Part shown: piece after piece, positions 24,593 to 32,850 of the stretch | Position numbering within the stretch: the stretch's first letter is position 1 | How the letters are laid out: each line of letters begins with the position of its first letter | Origin: JAXMEB01 sp046348545 | GTDB taxonomy: Bacteria; Pseudomonadota; Gammaproteobacteria; Berkiellales; Berkiellaceae | NCBI GenBank assembly: GCA_046348545.1 | Contig: JAXMEB010000004.1 | Coordinates: 372,001-436,000 of the forward strand | Length of the DNA stretch: 64,000 bases | Direction: 5' to 3' | The notes under the pieces: model-generated | Database searches by the model: none | Told to the model about the DNA's origin: nothing | Seen by the model: only the letters and a program-made list of their open reading frames with translations | Translations under genes and position numbers: made by a program

Positions 24593-27187
24593 ATGTCTAT
24601 TTTCGAATCATTCAAATCTAACAACCGGCTGCTTCGTTGCTACAATATGTTTCCAACCAATTTCAAGAATATCGAGGAGATGACTGATTATCTCGATCAT
24701 TTGAAAGAGCTGAATGTTAATGTTGTTTGGATAAACCCAATTCAACTTGCAAGCGCCTGTGTGATAGACAAAGTTAATCCTGCAACAGGGCAGAACTTAC
24801 CAGTGAAAGGCAGTTTATATGCGATGATTGACGATGTGGTTATCGACCCACGTTTCAGTGTTGTCGCAAGGGACGATGAGGGCGATTCTGTATTCACACC
24901 AGAACAACATGAAGTAATTGCACATTTACACCCATGTGCTTTGGATCAACTTAAAAATAGTAGAGAATCATTTTTAGATGCTCAGAAAAAGTTAAACGCA
25001 ATTGAAAAAAATATCACGATATGTGATAAAACCATTGCAAAGAAGATGAAGGAGAACGCGGATTACTCATCAAACAAAAAGAATCTAGATTCATTGGTTG
25101 TTAAGAGAAAGTTGCAAGCACAAGTCCTTAATAGCGCTCACGATGCATTTCATGCGAATCTTATTTCGATTCAAAACTCTGTTCAATTTCTTGATAAGAT
25201 CGCATTGCAAAAATTTACAGCTAAAGCAATCTCACGGGGTATCACACCCATTTTTGATTTGGTGCTTAATCATGTTGGGTCAGACTCAGCGATAGTTGAA
25301 GAATATCCCGAACTATTCAATCCTGAAGATAGAACATTTCCCGATGCAACACCTTTCATCTATAGTAAACTGATCCCCAGTAAAAGAAGTAACGAAATTA
25401 GTTACGATGAGAAAATGAAAATATGTGGGCAGATCCCAAAAATTATCGAGCAAGTCTGGAAGCCTTTCCTGAAAAGGTATATTTCTGATTATGGTTTTTG
25501 TGGAGTGCGTGTTGATTGCGTTAGAAAGATACCAAAAGAGGTTCGTCAGCCAATTTATAAACTAATTCGAGAACTAGTTGACGAACAAGCTCAACAAAAA
25601 CCAATGACTCCTGAAGTTATTATTCTAGAAGAAACACTATTTTCTGATTTGTCTGCACAACAATACGTTGAAATTGTTGGTCAAGCAGGGGCAACTCATA
25701 ACACTGGATCAGTATATTATGAGACTCGTCAATGGCATGGTGGATTGTCTGAAAATTATAAAAATGAGGATTATTTCAAGCGTACTATTGCGCAGGATGG
25801 TGTGATTAATTTTACGGGTAATCATGATCACTACTCTTGTGCGATGACAGTGTGTAGAGAATTAGCTTTGGAGAGGCTTCAAGAAAATACCACTCTTTAT
25901 TCACTTTATAGAGAAGACTTAAGTGAAAGAGAGGCTCAAGCCAGCCTTAAAAATGAAGAACTTTCAGATGGCGCTAGAGATATCATATTGACCAATTATA
26001 TTCATTATTATGTCAATCAAATTATCGCTGAACTTAGATGCGCTGAATATTATAATGACGTTGTTGTACGTTTCGGAAAATCCTACCGAGAAAAATTTTT
26101 AACCAGTGTGTTTTCAGGTAGTGGTGGATATTACATGTTGTCGGGTGATGAGTTTTGCTCATTCAATACACCTTCTGTTTTTATTCGGGCGAAAGATGGA
26201 AAACCATTAAATTCTGACGCTGAATTGAAGATATTTGATTCAGAGTCCGAAGAACTTGCTCTTGAATGTATTGATCAAATGGCAGATGAAGCTATTAGAC
26301 GCCGTAAGGCCAATAAGTACTATTTGCATGCTTCAAAAGAAAATCAGCGGATTATGAGAAGCCCCGTTTTTCACAATCTCTTCAATGAATTGAATCATCA
26401 ATCTAATTCTACTTTGACCTCCTTTCATAAAGCAATAAAAACCTTTAATCCAAATATATCCGAGGATAATTTAAAACAAATACAGAAATTGACATCGAAA
26501 ACAGTACAATATTCTAACTCATGCAGAGAGCGTTGGTCTGCTCCAGAATCTTTGTCTCGTTTTTGTAGTATTGATTTTTTCAAAGAAGTTAATGCAATCG
26601 TAGAAGCATTGCCTGCTTCTAATATTGGTTTTTGGTCTGAACTCTTTAAGGCGGTTGATGATAACCTTTTAATCGCTGTTCGAATGAATGCTGCTCGTTA
26701 TGAAGGTAGTGCCGATGTTATTATTTATAATGTCAACCCCTATAAAACAGTCCAGGTTACAATCGATGATTTAAACAAAATTGCTTGCTGGTTTCAACAA
26801 AGGGGTTTTTCTCATCAGGTTTATGAGCAATCCGTTACTAATCCCGATTTTCACAAGGCGTATGCATCTATTATGGGATCGTCGGAATTAATGCGAACCC
26901 CAGCTACCTTTTATTTTGGTGGCAGAATTTCGTTAGATAAGTCTATTGATGAATACACTGTAAATATCAATGGTGAGCTTAAAAAAATTACAATAGCGGT
27001 GCTCCCAAAACCAATTTCTCAGGACTTATTGTTTGAGTTGAATCACAAAATATCTGACCCCAAATTGCACGATCATCAGTTAGAGGTTTATCAAAATGTG
27101 CTGAATTTATACTCTGCTGCTGAGGATAGAAGCAACTCTGGAGATGATGTAGATTCTGCTAAGCCAGTAGTCTCATTCAAACGCTAA
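24593..27187 (+). CDS. GH13-like alpha-amylase family protein with a helical insertion
   Basis: An 864-residue protein with the four conserved regions of glycoside hydrolase family 13: DLVLNH at 222-227, GVRVD at 304-308 (Asp308 the probable nucleophile), ILEETL around 344-349 (Glu346 or Glu347 the acid/base) and TGNHDHYS at 408-415 (Asp412). It should therefore act on alpha-glucans, as a hydrolase or glucosyl/maltosyl transferase. Residues about 115-210 form a lysine- and glutamate-rich helical insertion before region I, which is unusual. The C-terminal 400 residues have no recognisable starch-binding module. No signal peptide. Its end overlaps the convergent mscS end by 15 bases. Specificity unknown. 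Confidence 0.78.
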   Translation: MSIFESFKSNNRLLRCYNMFPTNFKNIEEMTDYLDHLKELNVNVVWINPIQLASACVIDKVNPATGQNLPVKGSLYAMIDDVVIDPRFSVVARDDEGDSVFTPEQHEVIAHLHPCALDQLKNSRESFLDAQKKLNAIEKNITICDKTIAKKMKENADYSSNKKNLDSLVVKRKLQAQVLNSAHDAFHANLISIQNSVQFLDKIALQKFTAKAISRGITPIFDLVLNHVGSDSAIVEEYPELFNPEDRTFPDATPFIYSKLIPSKRSNEISYDEKMKICGQIPKIIEQVWKPFLKRYISDYGFCGVRVDCVRKIPKEVRQPIYKLIRELVDEQAQQKPMTPEVIILEETLFSDLSAQQYVEIVGQAGATHNTGSVYYETRQWHGGLSENYKNEDYFKRTIAQDGVINFTGNHDHYSCAMTVCRELALERLQENTTLYSLYREDLSEREAQASLKNEELSDGARDIILTNYIHYYVNQIIAELRCAEYYNDVVVRFGKSYREKFLTSVFSGSGGYYMLSGDEFCSFNTPSVFIRAKDGKPLNSDAELKIFDSESEELALECIDQMADEAIRRRKANKYYLHASKENQRIMRSPVFHNLFNELNHQSNSTLTSFHKAIKTFNPNISEDNLKQIQKLTSKTVQYSNSCRERWSAPESLSRFCSIDFFKEVNAIVEALPASNIGFWSELFKAVDDNLLIAVRMNAARYEGSADVIIYNVNPYKTVQVTIDDLNKIACWFQQRGFSHQVYEQSVTNPDFHKAYASIMGSSELMRTPATFYFGGRISLDKSIDEYTVNINGELKKITIAVLPKPISQDLLFELNHKISDPKLHDHQLEVYQNVLNLYSAAEDRSNSGDDVDSAKPVVSFKR

Positions 27188-27985
27188 GCAGATCCCGCTC
27201 TCACCATTTCGATACTCGAACATTCTGATATGGATGAATTCGATGACTTCGTTCTTGATGAGTAGTGGGCTGTAGCAATTGAGCTTGGCTTCAATCCCAA
27301 TCGGTTTTGATTGCTTCAGGTTCAGAATGTGGTGAACGTATACTTTGCTAATGAGACTCTCATGGTAATCGAAGGTTTTCCTTAAATAATGTTTAATATC
27401 TTCTGTCAAACCGTCTAATATTCGTCCGAGCGTTGCGATTTCAGTATCTTTGGTAAAAACAAAACTTAAAGTTGTTTTGTGAATTTTTTCTGCAGTATAG
27501 TTAATCAATGGATTTTTTGAGACCCAGCCATTAGGGATTTTAACAATACGACCTGTGAATTCATTGTACATGGTCTCATCGACTTCCTGAACAGTAAAAT
27601 ATAAAAATCCTATTGATTTCACAATGCCAGTATAATTTGAGATTTTTATCAGATCGCCTTCCAAAAATAATTCACGCCAGGTGATAATTAAAAATCCTAC
27701 AATGTTCATAAGATTATCTTTTTGGGTGATCGTGATACCCGCAGAGAGAAAACCGATGAAAGCTAAGATTTCGAAAAAGCCTTGTATCCATATTTGGAAA
27801 ATGAATAATGTTGCAAAAGCGATAAAAATGTATTTAATGCGAGATAAGATTTTGTCTCGTTTGCGTTTTTCTTCAATCTGTTTTTTAAAAAAGAAACTAA
27901 ACAGTAAATAACCCGCAGCACAAACGACCAGGGTGACAACGGTTTCAATAATGTTGCTTTGAACTTGCGATAATATTTCTTTCAT
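27173..27985 (-). CDS. MscS-family mechanosensitive channel
   Basis: A 270-residue small-conductance mechanosensitive channel homologue. Transmembrane helices lie near 13-33, 48-66 and 70-87; the last is followed by the beta domain (FLEGDLIKISNYTGIVKSIGFLYFTVQEVD and IPNGWVSKNPLINYT), as in MscS. It would release solutes on hypo-osmotic shock. About the size of E. coli MscS (286). Convergent with, and overlapping, the GH13-like gene. Confidence 0.85.
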   Translation of the reverse strand: MKEILSQVQSNIIETVVTLVVCAAGYLLFSFFFKKQIEEKRKRDKILSRIKYIFIAFATLFIFQIWIQGFFEILAFIGFLSAGITITQKDNLMNIVGFLIITWRELFLEGDLIKISNYTGIVKSIGFLYFTVQEVDETMYNEFTGRIVKIPNGWVSKNPLINYTAEKIHKTTLSFVFTKDTEIATLGRILDGLTEDIKHYLRKTFDYHESLISKVYVHHILNLKQSKPIGIEAKLNCYSPLLIKNEVIEFIHIRMFEYRNGESGICLAFE

Positions 27986-28047
27986 AATCGATATTGTAAG
28001 ATATTGAAATCAAAATTGGTATTCAGATTTATTGTTAGTTATTTAGA

Positions 28048-29262
28048 TTAATTTGATTCAATTCTAGCCTTGATTTGCCCTTCTGCTAATTGGACCTCTA
28101 TTGATTCACCAATCTTGACCTCAGCGCTGTTTCTAATCACATGCCCTTGGTATTTTACGATAGCATAGCCCCTAGCCAGTACTTTTAGTGGGCTCATTGC
28201 CTCGAGCGCACGACAAAGATTATTGATCTGATAATTGCGTTGCTTCAGGAGAGCTTGGATCGCTTTTTCGAGTCTTTCTGCTTTTCGATCTAGCTGTTCT
28301 TTTGCGTAGAGAAGTTTCTGCTTTGGATGTATCAATCGCTTCTCAAGATAATCCAAAGTTTGTGATAGGATTTCAAGCCGTTTGAACATACTTTGTTGTA
28401 AGCGCAACCATTCTTTGTTCAAAAATGCATGCATATCTAAGACATTAGGGCTAATTAATTCAGCTGCAGCTGAGGGCGTAGGGGCTCGGATATCTGATAC
28501 ATAATCCGCAATCGTGAAGTCAGTCTCATGACCAATCCCGCTAACAATCGGGATTCTACACTGAAAAATCGCATTTGCAACGATTTCTTCATTAAAAGGC
28601 CATAAGTCCTCTAAACTACCGCCGCCTCTGGCTAAAATCAGGACCTCGCAAACCCCATGCTTCTGAGATAGTTGAATGGCCTCTTCTATTTGAGAGGCGG
28701 CTTCTTTGCCTTGAACAGCCGTTGGATAAATCCATAAATCGGCAATTGGGTACCGTCTTTTCAGAACTTTTAGGATATCCTGGACTGCAGCACCTGTGGG
28801 GGAGGTGATGAGTCCGATTGTCTTTGGATATTTGGGTAAGGGCTTTTTATAAGCGGCATCAAAATAGCCCATACCCTGTAATTTAATTTTGAGTTGCTCA
28901 AATTGCAGCTTCAGTTGCCCTTCACCACTCGGCAGCATTTTTTCAACGACAATCTGAAATTCGCCACGCTCAGTATAGAGGCTCACTTTGGCCTTAACAA
29001 CGACATGGAGACCATCCTTAGGTTTGAATCCAAGTCGTTGATTGGCAAATTTAAACATGGCGCCTCGAATAGAAGCTGAGGCATCTTTGAGGGAAAAATA
29101 CCAGTGTCCTGAAGAAGGGCAGCTGAAATTGGAAATTTCGCCCTCAAGCCAGAGGGAGCCAAATTGGGTATCGAGGAGTTCCTTGGTGGCTTGATTCAGT
29201 TCGGATATTTGCCAAATCTTATCCGTTACAGGGGCTGCTACCATTTGAGTGAACATCCTCAT
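28048..29262 (-). CDS. xseA: Exodeoxyribonuclease VII large subunit
   Basis: A 404-residue catalytic subunit of ExoVII, which degrades single-stranded DNA from both ends. An N-terminal OB fold (LWLEGEISNFSCPSSGHWYFSLKD) is followed by the catalytic domain (GLITSPTGAAVQDIL, LARGGGSLEDLWPFNEE, SGIGHETDFTIAD) and a coiled-coil C-terminus. Divergent from guaB, as in E. coli. ATG at 29262; an in-frame ATG six codons on is possible. Confidence 0.95.
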   Translation of the reverse strand: MRMFTQMVAAPVTDKIWQISELNQATKELLDTQFGSLWLEGEISNFSCPSSGHWYFSLKDASASIRGAMFKFANQRLGFKPKDGLHVVVKAKVSLYTERGEFQIVVEKMLPSGEGQLKLQFEQLKIKLQGMGYFDAAYKKPLPKYPKTIGLITSPTGAAVQDILKVLKRRYPIADLWIYPTAVQGKEAASQIEEAIQLSQKHGVCEVLILARGGGSLEDLWPFNEEIVANAIFQCRIPIVSGIGHETDFTIADYVSDIRAPTPSAAAELISPNVLDMHAFLNKEWLRLQQSMFKRLEILSQTLDYLEKRLIHPKQKLLYAKEQLDRKAERLEKAIQALLKQRNYQINNLCRALEAMSPLKVLARGYAIVKYQGHVIRNSAEVKIGESIEVQLAEGQIKARIESN

Positions 29263-29289
29263 GACCTTTAATTATTGATAGAAAAAGGG

Positions 29290-29295
29290 TATAAT
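29290..29295 (+). promoter_or_regulatory. -10 box for guaB
   Basis: A perfect TATAAT lies 38 bases before the guaB ATG, in the 70-bp xseA-guaB spacer. No good -35 is placed 16-18 bases upstream. The context AAAAGGGTATAATG resembles the right end of the family-A repeat joined to AT, but no other part of the element is present. Confidence 0.5.
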
Positions 29296-29332
29296 GTGCG
29301 ATTAATTTTATTAAGCAAAAAGGGGCATCTTT

Positions 29333-30805
29333 ATGGATCGAGTTTTAGAAGATCGGGCGTTGACATTTGATGATGTTTTATTGCTACCTGCTCATTCTAC
29401 GGTACTGCCTAAAGATGTGCGCTTGACAACAAATTTAACGCGCAACATACAGCTTAACATCCCTTTAGTATCCGCTGCAATGGATACAGTTACAGAAAGC
29501 CGAATGGCTATTGCCTTAGCTCAGGAAGGTGGGTTAGGGATTATTCACAAGAACATGTCTATTGAAGAACAAGCCGATGAGATTTTTAAAGTCAAAAAGT
29601 ATGAAAGTGGTGTCGTTTCTAAGCCCATCACCATTCACCCGGAAGCTTGTATCGGCGATTTAATGGCGTTAGTCGAAAAATATCATATTTCAGGGGTGCC
29701 AGTTGTCACTGAAGGTGATCATTTGGTCGGGATTGTAACTCATCGCGATTGGCGCTTTGAGAATGATGCAAGTCAATCAGTTGCGTCTATTATGACCCCT
29801 AAAGACCGGCTGGTGACCGTCAGAGAAGGCACTTCTCAAGAAGAGATCAATAAACTGTTTCGTCGCCATCGGCTTGAGAAGATTCTGGTCGTTAACGCGC
29901 ATTTCCAACTTCGCGGTATGGTGACCGTAAAAGATCTACAAAAAGCAAAAGATAAACCGCTGGCGTCCAAAGATGCCTCAGGTCGCCTCCGAACAGGCGC
30001 TGCAGTCGGTACGGGGCAAGATACCGGGGCGCGGGTTGAAGCTTTGGTTGCTGCAGGTGTTGACGTCTTAGTGGTTGATACTGCGCATGGGCACTCGCAA
30101 GGTGTTATCGATCGTGTTAGATGGATCAAACAAAATTTCCCAGATATTGATGTGATTGGCGGCAATATCGCAACTGCAGAAGGCGCGTTAGCGCTCGTTG
30201 AAGCTGGGGCAGATGGTGTGAAGATTGGGATTGGGCCAGGTTCCATTTGTACCACGCGTATTGTTGCAGGTGTTGGGGTTCCTCAAATGACGGCGATCAT
30301 GAATGTCACTAAGGCATTGAAAGATCTCAATATTCCCGTGATTGCAGATGGTGGCTTACGTTTTTCAGGGGATATTGCTAAAGCGATTGCAGCTGGCGCA
30401 CATTGTGTGATGGTCGGCAGTTTATTAGCGGGAACGGATGAAGCGCCTGGTGAAACAATTTTGTATAAAGGCCGTTCTTATAAATCCTACAGAGGGATGG
30501 GTTCTTTGGGGGCGATGGCGCAAGGTGCAAAAGATCGTTATTTCCAATCGCACGAAAATCAAACCGACAAATTCGTACCAGAAGGGATTGAAGGTCGGGT
30601 GCCCTATAAAGGCACTATGTTAAGCGTTGTCCACCAACTAATGGGGGGGGTACGCTCTAGTATGGGATATTGTGGTGTAGCCGACCTCATTGGTATGCGC
30701 ACACAAACAAAGTTTATTAAAGTGACACAAGCGGGCGTCAGGGAAAGCCATGTACATGATGTCACTATCACAAAAGAGGCTCCTAACTACCGTACTGAGC
30801 AGTAA
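29333..30805 (+). CDS. guaB: Inosine-5'-monophosphate dehydrogenase
   Basis: A 490-residue NAD-dependent IMP dehydrogenase, the committed step to GMP. The catalytic cysteine is in GIGPGSICTTRIV; two CBS domains lie between about residues 90 and 205. Operon guaB-guaA-tadA-purL: guaA starts 10 bp after its stop. Confidence 0.97.
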   Translation: MDRVLEDRALTFDDVLLLPAHSTVLPKDVRLTTNLTRNIQLNIPLVSAAMDTVTESRMAIALAQEGGLGIIHKNMSIEEQADEIFKVKKYESGVVSKPITIHPEACIGDLMALVEKYHISGVPVVTEGDHLVGIVTHRDWRFENDASQSVASIMTPKDRLVTVREGTSQEEINKLFRRHRLEKILVVNAHFQLRGMVTVKDLQKAKDKPLASKDASGRLRTGAAVGTGQDTGARVEALVAAGVDVLVVDTAHGHSQGVIDRVRWIKQNFPDIDVIGGNIATAEGALALVEAGADGVKIGIGPGSICTTRIVAGVGVPQMTAIMNVTKALKDLNIPVIADGGLRFSGDIAKAIAAGAHCVMVGSLLAGTDEAPGETILYKGRSYKSYRGMGSLGAMAQGAKDRYFQSHENQTDKFVPEGIEGRVPYKGTMLSVVHQLMGGVRSSMGYCGVADLIGMRTQTKFIKVTQAGVRESHVHDVTITKEAPNYRTEQ

Positions 30806-30815
30806 GGTCTTTCAC

Positions 30816-32348
30816 ATGCAGAAGATTTTGATATTAGATTTTGGTTCTCAAACAACACAGCTCATTGCCAGAAGAGTGCGTGAAGCAGGGGTCTATTGTG
30901 AGATCCAGCCTTATTTTGTTTCTGAGGAGACAATCAAGCAATTTGCACCTAATGGCGTCATCTTATCGGGTGGCCCTGAAACGGTTGTCCATGACGATAC
31001 GCCTCGTATTCCAGAAGTTGTATGGGAGCTGAATTGTCCAGTTTTAGGGATTTGTTACGGCATGCAGGCGATGGCCCATCAATTAGGTGGGGCCGTTCAA
31101 GCAGCTGCTAAACGGGAATTCGGAGATGCTCGAATCGAAATCACAGCACCATCTGCTTTATTCGATGGGGTCAATGATTTAGAGGTATGGATGAGTCATG
31201 GCGATCATGTGGCTGCCTTACCGCCAGGATTTATAGCGATTGCCAAGAGTTCCAATGCGCCCATCACAGCAATGGCTTGTGATGCGAAACGCTATTATGG
31301 GGTTCAATTTCATCCCGAAGTGACGCATACGTTGGGTGGTCATCAGATGATTAAGCAATTCGTACATCAGATTTGTGGATGTGATGCACGATGGATTGCA
31401 GATAATATCATCGAAGAGGAAATTCAAAGTATTCGACAAAAAGTGGGGCAAGAAAATGTCCTGCTGGCTTTATCAGGTGGTGTAGACTCTTCCGTCCTAG
31501 CACTTTTGTTGCACCGTGCAATCGGCAAGCAATTAAAGTGCGTATTTGTGGATACAGGCCTATTACGTTTTCAAGAAGCAGAGCAAGTGATGGCGAGCTT
31601 TACAGGACTTGGACTGGATGTCACACAAGTTAATGCTAAAGAAACCTTTCTGAGTGCCTTAAAGGGGGAAGATTGCCCCGAAACAAAACGTAAAATCGTG
31701 GGTGGATTATTTATTGAGGTATTCGAGAAGGCCGCTAAAGATTTAACCAATATCAGCTGGCTTGCGCAGGGTACTATTTATCCTGATGTGATTGAATCAG
31801 CAGGTAATCATCAAGCTTCCAGTGCTAAAGTGATTAAATCACATCACAATGTGGGGGGGTTGCCAGAGCGATTGCCCTTTAAATTATTAGAACCATTTAG
31901 AATGCTTTTTAAAGATGAAGTGCGTGCAATTGGGCTTAAGTTGGGATTATCTGAGAAGATTGTTCATCGTCATCCATTTCCCGGTCCTGGACTGTCCGTT
32001 CGAATCATGGGAGAAGTGAAGTCAGAATATATCGAGCGTTTGCAAAAAGCAGATCATATCTTCATGCAGGTATTGGAGAAACATCAATGGTACCATCGGG
32101 CTGCACAGGCTTTTGCCGTGCTTTTACCCGTTAAATCAGTTGGCGTTGTCGGAGATGCTCGCCAGTACGAGCCAGTGATTGCGCTTCGTGCAGTTGAAAC
32201 CACTGATTTTATGACGGCTAATTGTTGTCAGTTACCTTATGACTTATTGTTTGAGGCAGCGACTCGAATTGTCAATGAGGTGCGTGGTATTAGCCGTGTG
32301 ACTTTTGATGTGACCCATAAACCGCCCGCGACAATTGAGTGGGAATAA
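30816..32348 (+). CDS. guaA: GMP synthase (glutamine-hydrolysing)
   Basis: A 510-residue enzyme converting XMP to GMP. The glutamine amidotransferase nucleophile is in LGICYGMQ with the FHPEVTHT histidine/glutamate; the ATP-pyrophosphatase P-loop is LSGGVDSSV. The frame is open back to 30750 inside guaB, but the ATG at 30816 gives the standard MQKILILDFGSQ start. Confidence 0.97.
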   Translation: MQKILILDFGSQTTQLIARRVREAGVYCEIQPYFVSEETIKQFAPNGVILSGGPETVVHDDTPRIPEVVWELNCPVLGICYGMQAMAHQLGGAVQAAAKREFGDARIEITAPSALFDGVNDLEVWMSHGDHVAALPPGFIAIAKSSNAPITAMACDAKRYYGVQFHPEVTHTLGGHQMIKQFVHQICGCDARWIADNIIEEEIQSIRQKVGQENVLLALSGGVDSSVLALLLHRAIGKQLKCVFVDTGLLRFQEAEQVMASFTGLGLDVTQVNAKETFLSALKGEDCPETKRKIVGGLFIEVFEKAAKDLTNISWLAQGTIYPDVIESAGNHQASSAKVIKSHHNVGGLPERLPFKLLEPFRMLFKDEVRAIGLKLGLSEKIVHRHPFPGPGLSVRIMGEVKSEYIERLQKADHIFMQVLEKHQWYHRAAQAFAVLLPVKSVGVVGDARQYEPVIALRAVETTDFMTANCCQLPYDLLFEAATRIVNEVRGISRVTFDVTHKPPATIEWE

Positions 32349-32349
32349 G

Positions 32350-32850
32350 ATGACTGATCGGGATCGCTTTTGGATGCAAGAAGCGATCAGGTGCGCCGAG
32401 GAAGCAGAAGCGGCTGGCGAAGTACCTGTTGGGGCTGTTTTGGTATCAGATGATATCCCTATCGCCAGGGGATGGAATAAGCCTATTCAGACAAGGGATC
32501 CGTCCTTACATGCGGAGATGGATGTCATCAGGCAAGCGGCAAAAATTCTAGAGAATTATCGATTACCAAATACCACACTTTATGTGACCTTAGAGCCCTG
32601 TGCCATGTGTGCAGGTCTCATTCAACATGCGCGCATTGCCCGAGTAGTCTTTGGTGCCTTTGATGAAAAAGCGGGTGCTTGTGGGAGTGTGCTAGATATT
32701 TTAAATCATCCTAAAAGGCTGCATAAAATTGATGTGACCGGCGGAATTCTGATTCATGAATGTCGTGCTTTATTACAATCCTTTTTTAAAGCGAGAAGAA
32801 AACATGCTGATTCTAGTGGCAAAAAATTGGAAAGCGCTTCCAGTTGCTGA
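32350..32850 (+). CDS. tadA: tRNA-specific adenosine deaminase TadA
   Basis: A 166-residue zinc deaminase that makes inosine at the wobble position of tRNA-Arg(ACG). The active site HAEMDVI and TLEPCAMCAGL are visible. A TTG at 32335 would also keep the frame, but the ATG at 32350, immediately after the guaA stop, is preferred. Its last 47 bases overlap purL. Confidence 0.93.
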   Translation: MTDRDRFWMQEAIRCAEEAEAAGEVPVGAVLVSDDIPIARGWNKPIQTRDPSLHAEMDVIRQAAKILENYRLPNTTLYVTLEPCAMCAGLIQHARIARVVFGAFDEKAGACGSVLDILNHPKRLHKIDVTGGILIHECRALLQSFFKARRKHADSSGKKLESASSC

